Source: Paenibacillus harenae DSM 16969
GTDB taxonomy: Bacteria; Bacillota; Bacilli; Paenibacillales; Paenibacillaceae
Reading direction: 5' to 3'
Assembly (NCBI RefSeq): GCF_000422465.1
Contig: NZ_KE383843.1
Location: forward strand, 908,345-972,344
Length of the DNA stretch: 64,000 bases
Both the position numbers and the translations under genes were made by a program. Position 1 is the stretch's first letter; the number at the start of each line of letters is the position of its first letter. Positions 45,098 through 52,834 of this stretch are shown piece by piece. The notes below the pieces were generated by a model, which saw only the letters and a list, made by a program, of their open reading frames with translations, was not told the origin of the DNA and searched no databases.

Positions 45098-45880
45098 ATG
45101 ACCTCATCCGTCCGCTCGATTCGCGGCATCGAACGAACAGCAGTTTACTCGCCCGTACAGGCATCCGGCCCGTTCGCTCATTATCCACATCGGGGAGGAG
45201 AGCCGCAGCTGCCTCCCGATGATTACCGTGACTTGCACCGGACCTACCGGCAAGCTGCCGGCAGCGCGGCGGAATGGCTTCAGGCAGCAGGGCAGGCGCA
45301 GCGGGAGATGAACGAGCTAATTGGGGAGCTTAGCCGCAAGCTTCGGGAAGGCATCCCTGCCGATGAGAGCTTGCAAAAGCTTGCAGATACGCTGAACCGC
45401 CTGGAGTCGGCTTATCGGATGCATGCCCCTGCTCTGAAGCCAGAGCTATGGACCGCTGTCGTGCTTGCGTTGCGTCACCCCGCATCCGAAGCGCTAGACC
45501 TGCACCGCAGTAAGGCGGACGGGGCATGGATTTTCGGTGCGGCAACCGCAATCCCGGAGCAAAGTCGAGAGTCCGGATTAAGCCAAGAGAATAGCCGCGT
45601 TCAGAGTTGGGATCTGAAACAAAGCCAAGGGCTGAATTCGCGTCTGGAGCAATGTCAAGATCATGGATTGAGCAGTAATCTTATCAAGCGGCTCATGCTT
45701 GGCGCAGACGGCATGCTAAACGGATTAAAGCTTGCCTTGACGTACGGCGGTCAATTGAAAGCTCTTGATCTGGTGCAGCCCCGTTTTGCCGATACGCTGC
45801 CTTACACTGTTTATTACGGTGCAATGCAGAGCAACCGGCCTCTCCCTTATACCGGCCTGATTTTGAATCGATACGTTTGA
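45098..45880 (+). CDS. Hypothetical protein
   Basis: A 260-residue soluble protein I do not recognise. The N-terminal 40 residues are proline-rich. Residues 45-105 are helical and charged (LHRTYRQAAGSAAEWLQAAGQAQREMNELIGELSRKL in parts), likely a coiled coil. A Gln/Ser-rich linker near 165-190 leads to a final segment ending PYTGLILNRYV. ATG at 45098 lies 7 bases after GAGAGGAG; ATG at 45092 is too close to it. No signal peptide. It stands alone between two gaps. Confidence 0.6.
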   Translation: MTSSVRSIRGIERTAVYSPVQASGPFAHYPHRGGEPQLPPDDYRDLHRTYRQAAGSAAEWLQAAGQAQREMNELIGELSRKLREGIPADESLQKLADTLNRLESAYRMHAPALKPELWTAVVLALRHPASEALDLHRSKADGAWIFGAATAIPEQSRESGLSQENSRVQSWDLKQSQGLNSRLEQCQDHGLSSNLIKRLMLGADGMLNGLKLALTYGGQLKALDLVQPRFADTLPYTVYYGAMQSNRPLPYTGLILNRYV

Positions 45881-46281
45881 CGAAGGAAGCTTTAAAGAAC
45901 CGGCCACTGTCAGCTATAAAGTGTTTTCTACAATAACTTTGCTCCGTTACTCGTCATTGGCGCGCTATCCTGTATATTCAGCAATAAAGGAACGGTTTCG
46001 CGATTATACAGCCAAATATGAGAAATTTTGCTTGATGGAGTCCATCATAGCTCATATGCCGCGCTTTACTGAACTTTCAAAATGTATAGATTCCAGTTAT
46101 AGCGAGGCTTGTCGCGATAGCTCCTAGGACTCCTTCTTATTGTAATACTATTCGGCTGCAGCACGCATTTCCCTTCCAAATCGGAATAAAAATCCCGGAA
46201 TCCGTCACTGAGCAGGTCCATAATCACCATTGCAGCGCGGAAAATCGATGTCCCATAGACCCGAAGCCGGCTGTATTCGTC
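45881..46281. other. Gene-free interval downstream of moeA
   Basis: About 400 bp between two convergent genes. Short open frames exist on both strands (about 54-68 codons) but none has a ribosome site or recognisable product. No clear terminator, RNA or repeat is seen. Confidence 0.45.
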
Positions 46282-47802
46282 TTACGGTAGCAATAGAACC
46301 TCTACCATCTCGCCTTTACCGGCGCCGCATGACCCGGACGGGATGACGGCAAGCCCGTCGGATTCGGCGATGGAGGCCATCATGCTTGATTTGGAGAAGG
46401 CAAGCGGATCGGCGCCGATACGTCCATCCGGCTGATAAAGCAGACGGGTGCGGACATACCGGTCGTGGGGACAAGGCTTATCAACGGCAGTGAGCAACTG
46501 CGCGTTAACCACTTTCGGTAAGGCTTCCCGGATGCCCTGTATCCGCAGCAGAGCCGGCCGTACGAACAGCTCGAACCCGACAAAGCAAGCTCCCGGGTTG
46601 CCGGACAGCGCGAACAGCAGCTTCCCTTCCAGCACGGCTGCCGACGTCGGACTTCCCGGCCGCATCGCCACGCGGTCAAAAAGCACACGGCTTGTCCGCT
46701 GTATACTGGGAAACGTGCCAGTATTCTGATGAACGGCGTGCTCATCGGCATACGTGCCAGTATTCTGATGAACGACGTGCTCATCGGCATACGTGCCAGT
46801 ATTCTGATAATCGTCTTGCTTATTGGAATTCGCGCTGTGCGTGCCGTTAAGTTGGATGTTGTCTTCGGGCGGTTTCCGCTTACTTTCATCTATCCGATTC
46901 TGCCCTCGCTCCACGCTCGTCCAGCCTCCGTTCTTGATGGAGCGGAGAATGTCTGCCATGACATCGAAGTCTCCAACGGAGACCCCGCCGGTCGTAACGA
47001 TCAGGTCGGCGTCATCCCACACGCGGGCCAGCGAAGCCGCGATCGCGTCCGGATCGTCGGGCAGCGTGCCGCATAATATCGGCTCGGCGCCGCTTTGCTC
47101 GATCATGGCCGCGACCATCCAGCTGTTGCTGTCGCGGATCCGGCCCGGCGCAAGCGGCGCCGCAACCGGCAGCAATTCGCTGCCGGTCGCGTACACCGCG
47201 ACGCGCGGGCGCCGCTGCACCGGCACATCGGCATAGCCGAATGTGCCGAGCAGCGCGACATGGCCCGGCCGCACAAGCGTGCCGGCCGGGGCCAAAACGC
47301 TCCCAAGGCGAAATTCCTCGCCTTGGGGCGCAATGTTCTGGCCGGGCCGGCCGGCGTGCTTAATCAGCACCGCCGCCGAACCATCGGCCAGAATCGCTTC
47401 CGCGGTCTGCTCGAGCATGACGACCGCGTCCGCTCCCGCAGGCACAGCCGCGCCGGTCATAATGCGCGCGGCCGTGCCCGCTTCAACGTTCGCCAGGGCG
47501 ATTCCGCCCGCCGCGACCGAATCAACGACGCGCAGCGTCGCCGGCTGCTCCGGCGACGCCTGCGCCACATCTGCCGCGCGCACGGCGTAGCCGTCGAGCC
47601 CCGAGCGCGCGAAGGGCGGCCAGTCGCTTGACGCGTGCAGCGTCTGCGCAAGCCTGCGGCCGCCGCACTCGCGCAGCGGGACCAGCTCGCTGCCGCAGCG
47701 CAGTCCGTCCGCAGCCGCAAGCACCCGCTGCTGCGCCTCTACCACCTTCACCGCCCGCCGGTTGAATCGGCCGGACTGCCCTGTTCCTATCTGTTCAGAC
47801 AC
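46282..47802 (-). CDS. moeA: Molybdopterin molybdenumtransferase with repeat-bearing insertion
   Basis: Inserts molybdenum into molybdopterin-AMP in molybdenum cofactor synthesis. The 506-residue protein is about 80-90 residues longer than usual. Family motifs are PPFARSGLDGYAVRA, GAAVPAGADAVVMLEQ and TTGGVSVGDFD. Between DILRSIKNGGW and LFDRVAMRPGSP lies an extra stretch of about 75 residues, rich in N, Q, H and D, which contains two and a half copies of a 13-residue repeat (type HQNTGTYADEHAV). GTG at 47802 follows GGGAGG. Divergent from mobB, 136 bp apart. The insertion falls inside the catalytic domain, so it probably forms a surface loop. Confidence 0.92.
   Translation of the reverse strand: MSEQIGTGQSGRFNRRAVKVVEAQQRVLAAADGLRCGSELVPLRECGGRRLAQTLHASSDWPPFARSGLDGYAVRAADVAQASPEQPATLRVVDSVAAGGIALANVEAGTAARIMTGAAVPAGADAVVMLEQTAEAILADGSAAVLIKHAGRPGQNIAPQGEEFRLGSVLAPAGTLVRPGHVALLGTFGYADVPVQRRPRVAVYATGSELLPVAAPLAPGRIRDSNSWMVAAMIEQSGAEPILCGTLPDDPDAIAASLARVWDDADLIVTTGGVSVGDFDVMADILRSIKNGGWTSVERGQNRIDESKRKPPEDNIQLNGTHSANSNKQDDYQNTGTYADEHVVHQNTGTYADEHAVHQNTGTFPSIQRTSRVLFDRVAMRPGSPTSAAVLEGKLLFALSGNPGACFVGFELFVRPALLRIQGIREALPKVVNAQLLTAVDKPCPHDRYVRTRLLYQPDGRIGADPLAFSKSSMMASIAESDGLAVIPSGSCGAGKGEMVEVLLLP
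46713..46809 (-). repeat. 39-bp tandem repeat inside moeA
   Basis: Two full units (46713-46751, 46752-46790) and half of a third. They differ at one base in the unit and are in frame, giving 13-residue protein repeats. Near identity implies recent duplication or slippage. Confidence 0.85.
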
Positions 47803-47938
47803 AAAATAAACCTCCCGTTGCAGCATGCAGTTGTTTCTTCGCCTGCCAAGCTATTTATCAACTATTTTACTATGTATGGTAAACTAAAACCAAACGAATT
47901 CAGCATCAATTTCATCTCATTCGGTGAAGGAGAACCCT

Positions 47939-48454
47939 ATGCAGCGAGCAGACAGCCACACTCCGCTTATTTTCCAAATCGTTGGATACAAAAATACCGG
48001 CAAAACCACGTTGGTTTGCCGGCTGACGGAATGTTTCAAACAAGCGGGTTATAAGGTTGGCACGATTAAGCGCGATGCGCATGATTTTCAGATCGACACG
48101 CCTGGAACCGACACATGGAAGCATCAGAAGGCCGGCGCCGACTATACGGCCATCACCTCGGCAGCTCGTACCGCGATCATGAAGCAGCACGAAGAGCCTC
48201 TCGAGCAATTAATCTCGCATATGCGGGATGCGGATGTCATTCTCATAGAGGGCTTCAAAGGGGCCGGATATCCTAAAATCATCATGATTCGGTCGGCCGG
48301 CGACCTCGAACTGCTGCAAGCCGTATCCCGCCCGATTGCCGCCGCCGTATGGCCGGATGCCTTGCCGGATATCGTTCAGAGACTGACCGTACCTGCGATC
48401 GGAATCGATCAGATCGGCCAGATTTACCAGTTGGTTTTATCCTTGGCAGATTGA
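47939..48454 (+). CDS. mobB: Molybdopterin-guanine dinucleotide biosynthesis adaptor MobB
   Basis: A 171-residue P-loop GTPase that assists molybdenum cofactor dinucleotide assembly. Motifs are VGYKNTGKTTL (Walker A), GTIKRDAHDF and ILIEGFKGAGYPKI. ATG at 47939 lies 6 bases after AAGGAG. Divergent from moeA, forming a two-gene cofactor locus; other moa/mob genes are not in the window. Confidence 0.95.
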   Translation: MQRADSHTPLIFQIVGYKNTGKTTLVCRLTECFKQAGYKVGTIKRDAHDFQIDTPGTDTWKHQKAGADYTAITSAARTAIMKQHEEPLEQLISHMRDADVILIEGFKGAGYPKIIMIRSAGDLELLQAVSRPIAAAVWPDALPDIVQRLTVPAIGIDQIGQIYQLVLSLAD

Positions 48455-48468
48455 TTGGTTCATGCTCG

Positions 48469-49134
48469 CTAATCGGCAATCCCCTGCTTGAGCGCGTAGA
48501 TCGCTGCTTGCGTGCGGTCCTCCACCTCAAGCTTGTTGAAAATATTCGTAATATGGAACTTCACCGTCTTCACGCCGATGAACAGTTCGTCGGCGATCTC
48601 CTGATTCGAGCGCCCCTGCGCTACGCGCCTCAGCACTTCCATCTCGCGGTCCGTCAAATCCTCATGAAGCGGAGCTTGCTCCTGCTTCGGCTGACGGAAC
48701 CGGTTCATCATTTTCGCCGCCACCTGCGACTCCAGCACGGACTGCCCTCTGGCAGCAGCCCGAATCGCGTCCGCGATCTCGGTTGCTCGCGACGTCTTCA
48801 GCAAATAGCTGAACGCGCCCGCTTCAATAACCGGATACAGCTTGCTGTCATCCAGATAGCTTGTCAATACGATGACTTTACAATCCGGATATAGCTCAAG
48901 CAGCTTGGCTGTCGTCTCGACTCCGTCCATGCCGTCCATTACCAAATCCATAAGTACAACGTCAGGTTTGTAAGCCTGCGCTAACCGGATGCCGTCCATC
49001 CCGTTGCTGGCTTCCCCGACAACCTCTATGCCTTCCTCCGTATCCAGCACTGCCGCAAGTCCGATGCGCACCATTTCATGATCATCGACAAGCAGTACTT
49101 TTACAGGCTGACCCAATTGCTCAATCGCCTCCAC
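48469..49134 (-). CDS. liaR: LiaR-type response regulator (NarL family)
   Basis: A 221-residue regulator. The receiver has VDDHEMVR, phospho-acceptor Asp63 in VVLMDLVMDGMDG and LLKTS. The C-terminal LuxR-type domain reads LTDREMEVLRRVAQGRSNQEIADEL. It is the last gene of an operon that contains LiaS and PspA/LiaH homologues, so the LiaR identity is well supported. In Bacillus LiaR responds to lipid II-binding antibiotics and drives the lia operon. It starts 53 bp after liaS. Confidence 0.93.
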   Translation of the reverse strand: MEAIEQLGQPVKVLLVDDHEMVRIGLAAVLDTEEGIEVVGEASNGMDGIRLAQAYKPDVVLMDLVMDGMDGVETTAKLLELYPDCKVIVLTSYLDDSKLYPVIEAGAFSYLLKTSRATEIADAIRAAARGQSVLESQVAAKMMNRFRQPKQEQAPLHEDLTDREMEVLRRVAQGRSNQEIADELFIGVKTVKFHITNIFNKLEVEDRTQAAIYALKQGIAD

Positions 49135-49186
49135 GCCTTACACCGCCCCTAATATATTCTTTCCGATTCATCGGTCATATACTAAC

Positions 49187-50188
49187 TTATGATTTCGTTT
49201 CACGCATGCCGTCCACCGGTACCATAATATGAATTCGCGTTCCGTCTCCCGGCTTCGAGAGCATCTGCAAGGAACCGCCAAGCTCATTAACGCGCTCTTC
49301 CATCGTTAGAAGCCCGTAGGAGGTTTGTTTCTTCGCTTCAAGATCGAAACCGATCCCGCTGTCCTGCAAAATCATATGCACTTCCTTGCCGATCTGCTGA
49401 AGCCTGATTTCCATCGCATCCGCCTTCGAATGCCGCAGCGTATTCGATAACGCCTCTTGGGCTATGCGGAACAAATGGTCCTCCGCCTGCGGCTGGAGCA
49501 AAATCGTTTCATCAACCTCCAGCGTAATATTCATCGGCACCTTCTGCTTCAACTCTTCCACCAGCAAAGTAAGCGCTTGGCCTAAGCTTTTGCCATCCAG
49601 GTGGACGGGCCGAAGATGGAGCAGCAGCGCGCGCATTTCCGATTGGGCGACCGCAGCCATCTCTTCAATGAGCTGCACCTGTCGCTTCGCCCGCTCCCAA
49701 TCCCGTTCAATCGTCCGGCTGACAGCCGTGGCCGTCATCGAGATGGCGAACAGCTGCTGGCTTACCGCATCATGCAGCTCGCGCGCAAGACGCTGCCGCT
49801 CCTCGATCACCGCCGTGAACTTCACCTTGGCGGTCCATTGCGGGTCAACCTGCTCCTGCTCCGATAATTCATCGTCCGCAGCCTCGCCGTTATCCAAAGT
49901 GACCGCGAAGCGCCGTTTCATCTGCTGCTCGGTGAGCCGCTTGATGGCTTCCTTTAATCTGGAGTTTTGCAAGTAGCCGTTCAGCGCCGCTGCGGCGAGT
50001 CCCGCCCCAACGATGGATAACCCTATGATCGCCCATTTGCCCTGAAGCGTGAGCAGCTCCACGTAACCGATGCCCTGCAGCACAATAACGACCAAGCTGA
50101 TGATGATAAGAAGCCATAATATCGTTTCCGTAACAATCCGCTTGCGGGCCGCATGATTTGGCTGCTCTTCCCTATTGCTCTGCTCCAT
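49187..50188 (-). CDS. liaS: LiaS-type histidine kinase
   Basis: A 333-residue kinase with two N-terminal helices (about 20-40 and 52-72) and a very short loop between, so it senses through the membrane. The dimerisation motif ERQRLARELHDAVSQQLFAISM holds the phosphorylated His139. The ATPase domain has EALSNTLRHSKA, DSGIGFD and YGLLTMEERV. ATG at 50188 follows AAAGGAAG; GTG three codons upstream is too close to it. In Bacillus LiaS is inhibited by LiaF; no complete LiaF is present here. Confidence 0.93.
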   Translation of the reverse strand: MEQSNREEQPNHAARKRIVTETILWLLIIISLVVIVLQGIGYVELLTLQGKWAIIGLSIVGAGLAAAALNGYLQNSRLKEAIKRLTEQQMKRRFAVTLDNGEAADDELSEQEQVDPQWTAKVKFTAVIEERQRLARELHDAVSQQLFAISMTATAVSRTIERDWERAKRQVQLIEEMAAVAQSEMRALLLHLRPVHLDGKSLGQALTLLVEELKQKVPMNITLEVDETILLQPQAEDHLFRIAQEALSNTLRHSKADAMEIRLQQIGKEVHMILQDSGIGFDLEAKKQTSYGLLTMEERVNELGGSLQMLSKPGDGTRIHIMVPVDGMRETKS

Positions 50189-50273
50189 ACGGCACACTTC
50201 CTTTAAGTATCATTATAATCATTGTACCTAGATTATGTTATCCTTGCCAAGCGTAACCGGCGATAACCCGACT

Positions 50274-50319
50274 AAAAAACAGGAAAGAGCAGACCGTCAG
50301 CACGGTCCGCCGCTTCCTG
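50274..50319 (-). terminator. Terminator between the LiaH-type gene and liaS
   Basis: CAGGAA/TTCCTG and an inner GACCGT/ACGGTC (50292-50307) form one hairpin, followed on the minus strand by TTTTTTAG. It probably limits read-through into liaSR. Confidence 0.8.
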
Positions 50320-50330
50320 CCCTCAACCGC

Positions 50331-51038
50331 TTACTCTTCAATCGAAGTTTTGCTTAAAGAAGGAGTTTGATTTAGCTTGTTTTTGAGCGCTTCAAGCTGC
50401 TCATCTACCTTATGCTGCTTCTCTACGTCAGCTGCGTTCAGGCTGCGGGTTGTGCCGCTGTAGGAGTTTGGCGAGCGAAGCACGTCGGCTTCCGCTTCCA
50501 ATTGCATGATTTTTTCTTCCATCCGGTAGAAGCCGCGGGATGCCGTACCGCTGTCGATCGTATGATTTGCCGTCAATTGCGCCATTTGTTTCTGCGCTTT
50601 CGCTACTTGTGCGCGGGAAGCGAGTTCGTTGCGCTTATTGCGCAGCTGGTAGAACTCATCCTTCATCGAATGCAGCTGCTGCATCAACTCATCCGCTTGC
50701 TGTTTCGATTGTGCGTGCAGCTCAGCGTACTCGGCTACCTTTTGGTCGAAATACAGCTTTTCTTCCAGCAGCTTACGCGCAAGCTCCTCTTGTCCGGCTC
50801 TCAGAGCCGCTTCCGCTTTCGATTCGCGATCCGCCGTACTGCGAGCCGCTTCCTCAACGCGCTGCTTCATGCGGCGCTCGTTCGCCATTTGTTTCGCTAC
50901 CGTTACTTCAGCCTGATGAATTTCAGACTCCATATCGCGAAGATATTGGTTAAGCATTACAATCGGATCTTCCATTTTGTCCAACGCCTCATTTAGCGAT
51001 GCCTTCGTCATATCCTTCATGCGTTTGAAAATTCCCAT
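50331..51038 (-). CDS. PspA/LiaH-family protein (second copy)
   Basis: A 235-residue coiled-coil protein of the PspA/IM30 (ESCRT-III-like) family, which coats the inner membrane under envelope stress. The N-terminal amphipathic helix is MGIFKRMKDMTKASLNEALDK, followed by long heptad-rich helices. ATG at 51038 is preceded by GGGAGA within the end of the pspC-type gene, one base apart. It differs clearly in sequence from the PspA protein encoded at 51495-52181. Closest in role to LiaH of Bacillus. Confidence 0.93.
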   Translation of the reverse strand: MGIFKRMKDMTKASLNEALDKMEDPIVMLNQYLRDMESEIHQAEVTVAKQMANERRMKQRVEEAARSTADRESKAEAALRAGQEELARKLLEEKLYFDQKVAEYAELHAQSKQQADELMQQLHSMKDEFYQLRNKRNELASRAQVAKAQKQMAQLTANHTIDSGTASRGFYRMEEKIMQLEAEADVLRSPNSYSGTTRSLNAADVEKQHKVDEQLEALKNKLNQTPSLSKTSIEE

Positions 51039-51039
51039 A

Positions 51040-51498
51040 TTAAAATTCTCCCTTCTCGTATTTAGCAATTTTGGCTTTCAGTTCTTCAATTTCACGACGC
51101 AGTGCTTTTTTCTCCAAATCGTCCATCATACTATCGAATTGCGATGGCGCCGGCGCAGTGCCGACTCCAGGCTGGGCTCCATGCCATGGGCCTTGCGATT
51201 GCGGCGGGTTTTTGTAAGGTCCGCCGTATTGCGGCGGCTGCGAGCCGTATCCGTTAGGGTAGCCTCCGCCATAACCGTTGCCGAAGCCGTTCGGACCAAA
51301 GTTCGAATAAAGCGGCGGTTCTTTCGGTACGACCAGACCGGCGATCAAGTAGATCACGATGACGGCACCGCTTGTAAAGATGGTCACCACGATGAGTAAG
51401 ATCCGCAGCAGCGTCGCGTCGACGTTGAACATTTCCGCTAATCCGCCGCAGAGGCCGAATAGCTTCTTGTCGCGTGTAGAGCGGTAAAATTTTTTCAA
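51040..51498 (-). CDS. PspC-domain membrane protein
   Basis: A 152-residue protein. The PspC domain (residues 1-60) reads KKFYRSTRDKKLFGLCGGLAEMFN and has one long membrane helix. A Gly/Pro/Tyr/Gln-rich linker of about 55 residues follows, then a C-terminal coiled coil (DDLEKKALRREIEELKAKIAKYE). TTG at 51498 overlaps the upstream stop as TTGA and gives the usual family N-terminus. PspC proteins can recruit PspA to the membrane; here it is flanked by two PspA genes and could bridge them. Confidence 0.92.
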   Translation of the reverse strand: MKKFYRSTRDKKLFGLCGGLAEMFNVDATLLRILLIVVTIFTSGAVIVIYLIAGLVVPKEPPLYSNFGPNGFGNGYGGGYPNGYGSQPPQYGGPYKNPPQSQGPWHGAQPGVGTAPAPSQFDSMMDDLEKKALRREIEELKAKIAKYEKGEF

Positions 51499-52181
51499 GA
51501 CGACCATCCTTCCTTCTCAAGCTTCCGTTTCAGCTGCTCCAGTTCCCGTTCGATAACGGACTGCACGGTATGTCCCGCTTCCGTTACGAATTCCTGCCCC
51601 ATTCTGCGAATGTCGCGCAAGCTCTTCGCTTCGTGCTCCATCCCGCTAATGTGGTCTTCCAGTCTTCTGAACACGGCACCCGGTTGCGCCCCTTGCTCGC
51701 TGAATCCGGCTTGATAGCGGCTGTTCAAGCGTTGTTGAAGTCTGAGCGATTCCATCCGTGCCGCATAATATTCGCGTTTATCGTAGACGGTTTGATATTC
51801 ACTGCGCATTTCGCGCAGTTGATCTTCGAGATCGACTGTATTTTGACGGCTTTGCTCGTAAAGCTCGCGATATTGCACCGCCCGCTCTTCGGAACTTGCT
51901 TTCTCGTGAAGCGCGATTCGGGCCATTTGCTCTTCGCCTGCTTTAAGCGCCGTGAGTGCTTGGTTCTCGCGTCTTTCCTTTTGCTGCTCCGCTTGAAGCC
52001 ACTGGGCTTTCAAGTGATTGCTGTGAGCGGTATATTGCTGATAGAGTTTCTCTGCTTGAATGATATCTTCTCTCGTGGACCACAGGAACTGGTCAATCAT
52101 GCGAACCGGGTCTTCCGATTTCTCAAGCCTTTCATTTAAAGTAGCGACTGTAATGTCGCGAACTCGTTTCATAATACTCAT
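51495..52181 (-). CDS. PspA/IM30-family protein (first copy)
   Basis: A 228-residue PspA homologue, start MSIMKRVRDITVATLNERLEK, then coiled coils rich in Q, E and R. It shares the overall plan but only modest identity with the PspA-type protein at 50331-51038. The last codon overlaps the start of the pspC-type gene. ATG at 52181 follows AGGAGG. Confidence 0.93.
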   Translation of the reverse strand: MSIMKRVRDITVATLNERLEKSEDPVRMIDQFLWSTREDIIQAEKLYQQYTAHSNHLKAQWLQAEQQKERRENQALTALKAGEEQMARIALHEKASSEERAVQYRELYEQSRQNTVDLEDQLREMRSEYQTVYDKREYYAARMESLRLQQRLNSRYQAGFSEQGAQPGAVFRRLEDHISGMEHEAKSLRDIRRMGQEFVTEAGHTVQSVIERELEQLKRKLEKEGWSS

Positions 52182-52215
52182 TGATTGTCCTCCTGTCTTT
52201 TATCGATCGCAGACC

Positions 52216-52518
52216 TTAGTAGACTCTGCGTTTGTCTTTTTTGAAAAGGCTGATGCCAACCACGATCAGTCCTGCGGCCAGAAGCAGCATGACGATGCCG
52301 CCAAGCTTGCCGAGTAACATCATCGCGCCGATGACGATAAGTATTCCGCCAATCCATTTCTTGCCGTTCATCCATCCGACAATCCCAAATCCGATTAATA
52401 TAAACGGAAGCAAGAATCCGAGTATCGCGCCGAAATTAATGCCGATAAAATTAAGTACCGCGATGCCGCCCACGACAACGAGCAGGACTCCCAAAGCGCT
52501 TTTTCCATTCATGTTCAC
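52216..52518 (-). CDS. LiaI/LiaF-N-type small membrane protein
   Basis: A 100-residue protein with about four membrane helices and GGI, GIGI and GFGIVGW turns, as in the DUF5668 domain found in LiaI and at the front of LiaF. A C-terminal LiaF regulatory domain is missing. GTG at 52518 is 6 bases after AAAGGAG; TTG at 52524 and ATG at 52512 are alternatives. First gene of the Lia/Psp operon. It could anchor PspA at the membrane as LiaI does for LiaH. Confidence 0.85.
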   Translation of the reverse strand: MNMNGKSALGVLLVVVGGIAVLNFIGINFGAILGFLLPFILIGFGIVGWMNGKKWIGGILIVIGAMMLLGKLGGIVMLLLAAGLIVVGISLFKKDKRRVY

Positions 52519-52524
52519 GTTCAA

Positions 52525-52834
52525 CTCCTTTCGACCATTATGGTTTCACTATTTTCACTTGCTGCTTTGTGTTGCTCTTGCTTATGTACTTAGTTTAGAT
52601 CAATTCCCTTCTTTATAAAACGGACCTTCGGCGGTTTTCGCACTAGACTTAGGTCGAGTCGCCCGCCCGTCTTAAGGGACGAAGCTGATTAATTCATTGT
52701 CAATCTCATTGCAGCAGGCTTATTTCTTCCGCTTTATCGGCGGCAGCCTCTATACCCCTTAAAATGAAAAAAGTGCCGGTAAGCCTGCTAGCTTAGCGGC
52801 ACTTCTATTCGTGTTTCATTTTACTGTTTCATTT
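52525..52834. promoter_or_regulatory. Promoter region of the Lia/Psp operon with candidate LiaR site
   Basis: A 310-bp gap. GACTTAGGTCGAGTC (52646-52660) is an inverted repeat GACT-N7-AGTC about 130 bp before the operon start and could bind LiaR. The left part of the gap otherwise shows nothing but the terminator of the binding-protein gene at 52764-52804. Confidence 0.4.
52764..52804 (-). terminator. Terminator of the first tandem binding-protein gene
   Basis: AAGTGCCG (52770) pairs with CGGCACTT (52797-52804), with an inner AAGC/GCTT stem; the minus strand continues TTTTTTCATTTT. Confidence 0.85.

Noticed and set aside
45921..46127. 68-codon plus-strand frame in the moeA downstream gap
   Set aside because: No ribosome site, no recognisable product, poor start context.
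46713..46809. CRISPR-like repeats in moeA
   Set aside because: Units are directly adjacent without spacers and stay in the coding frame.
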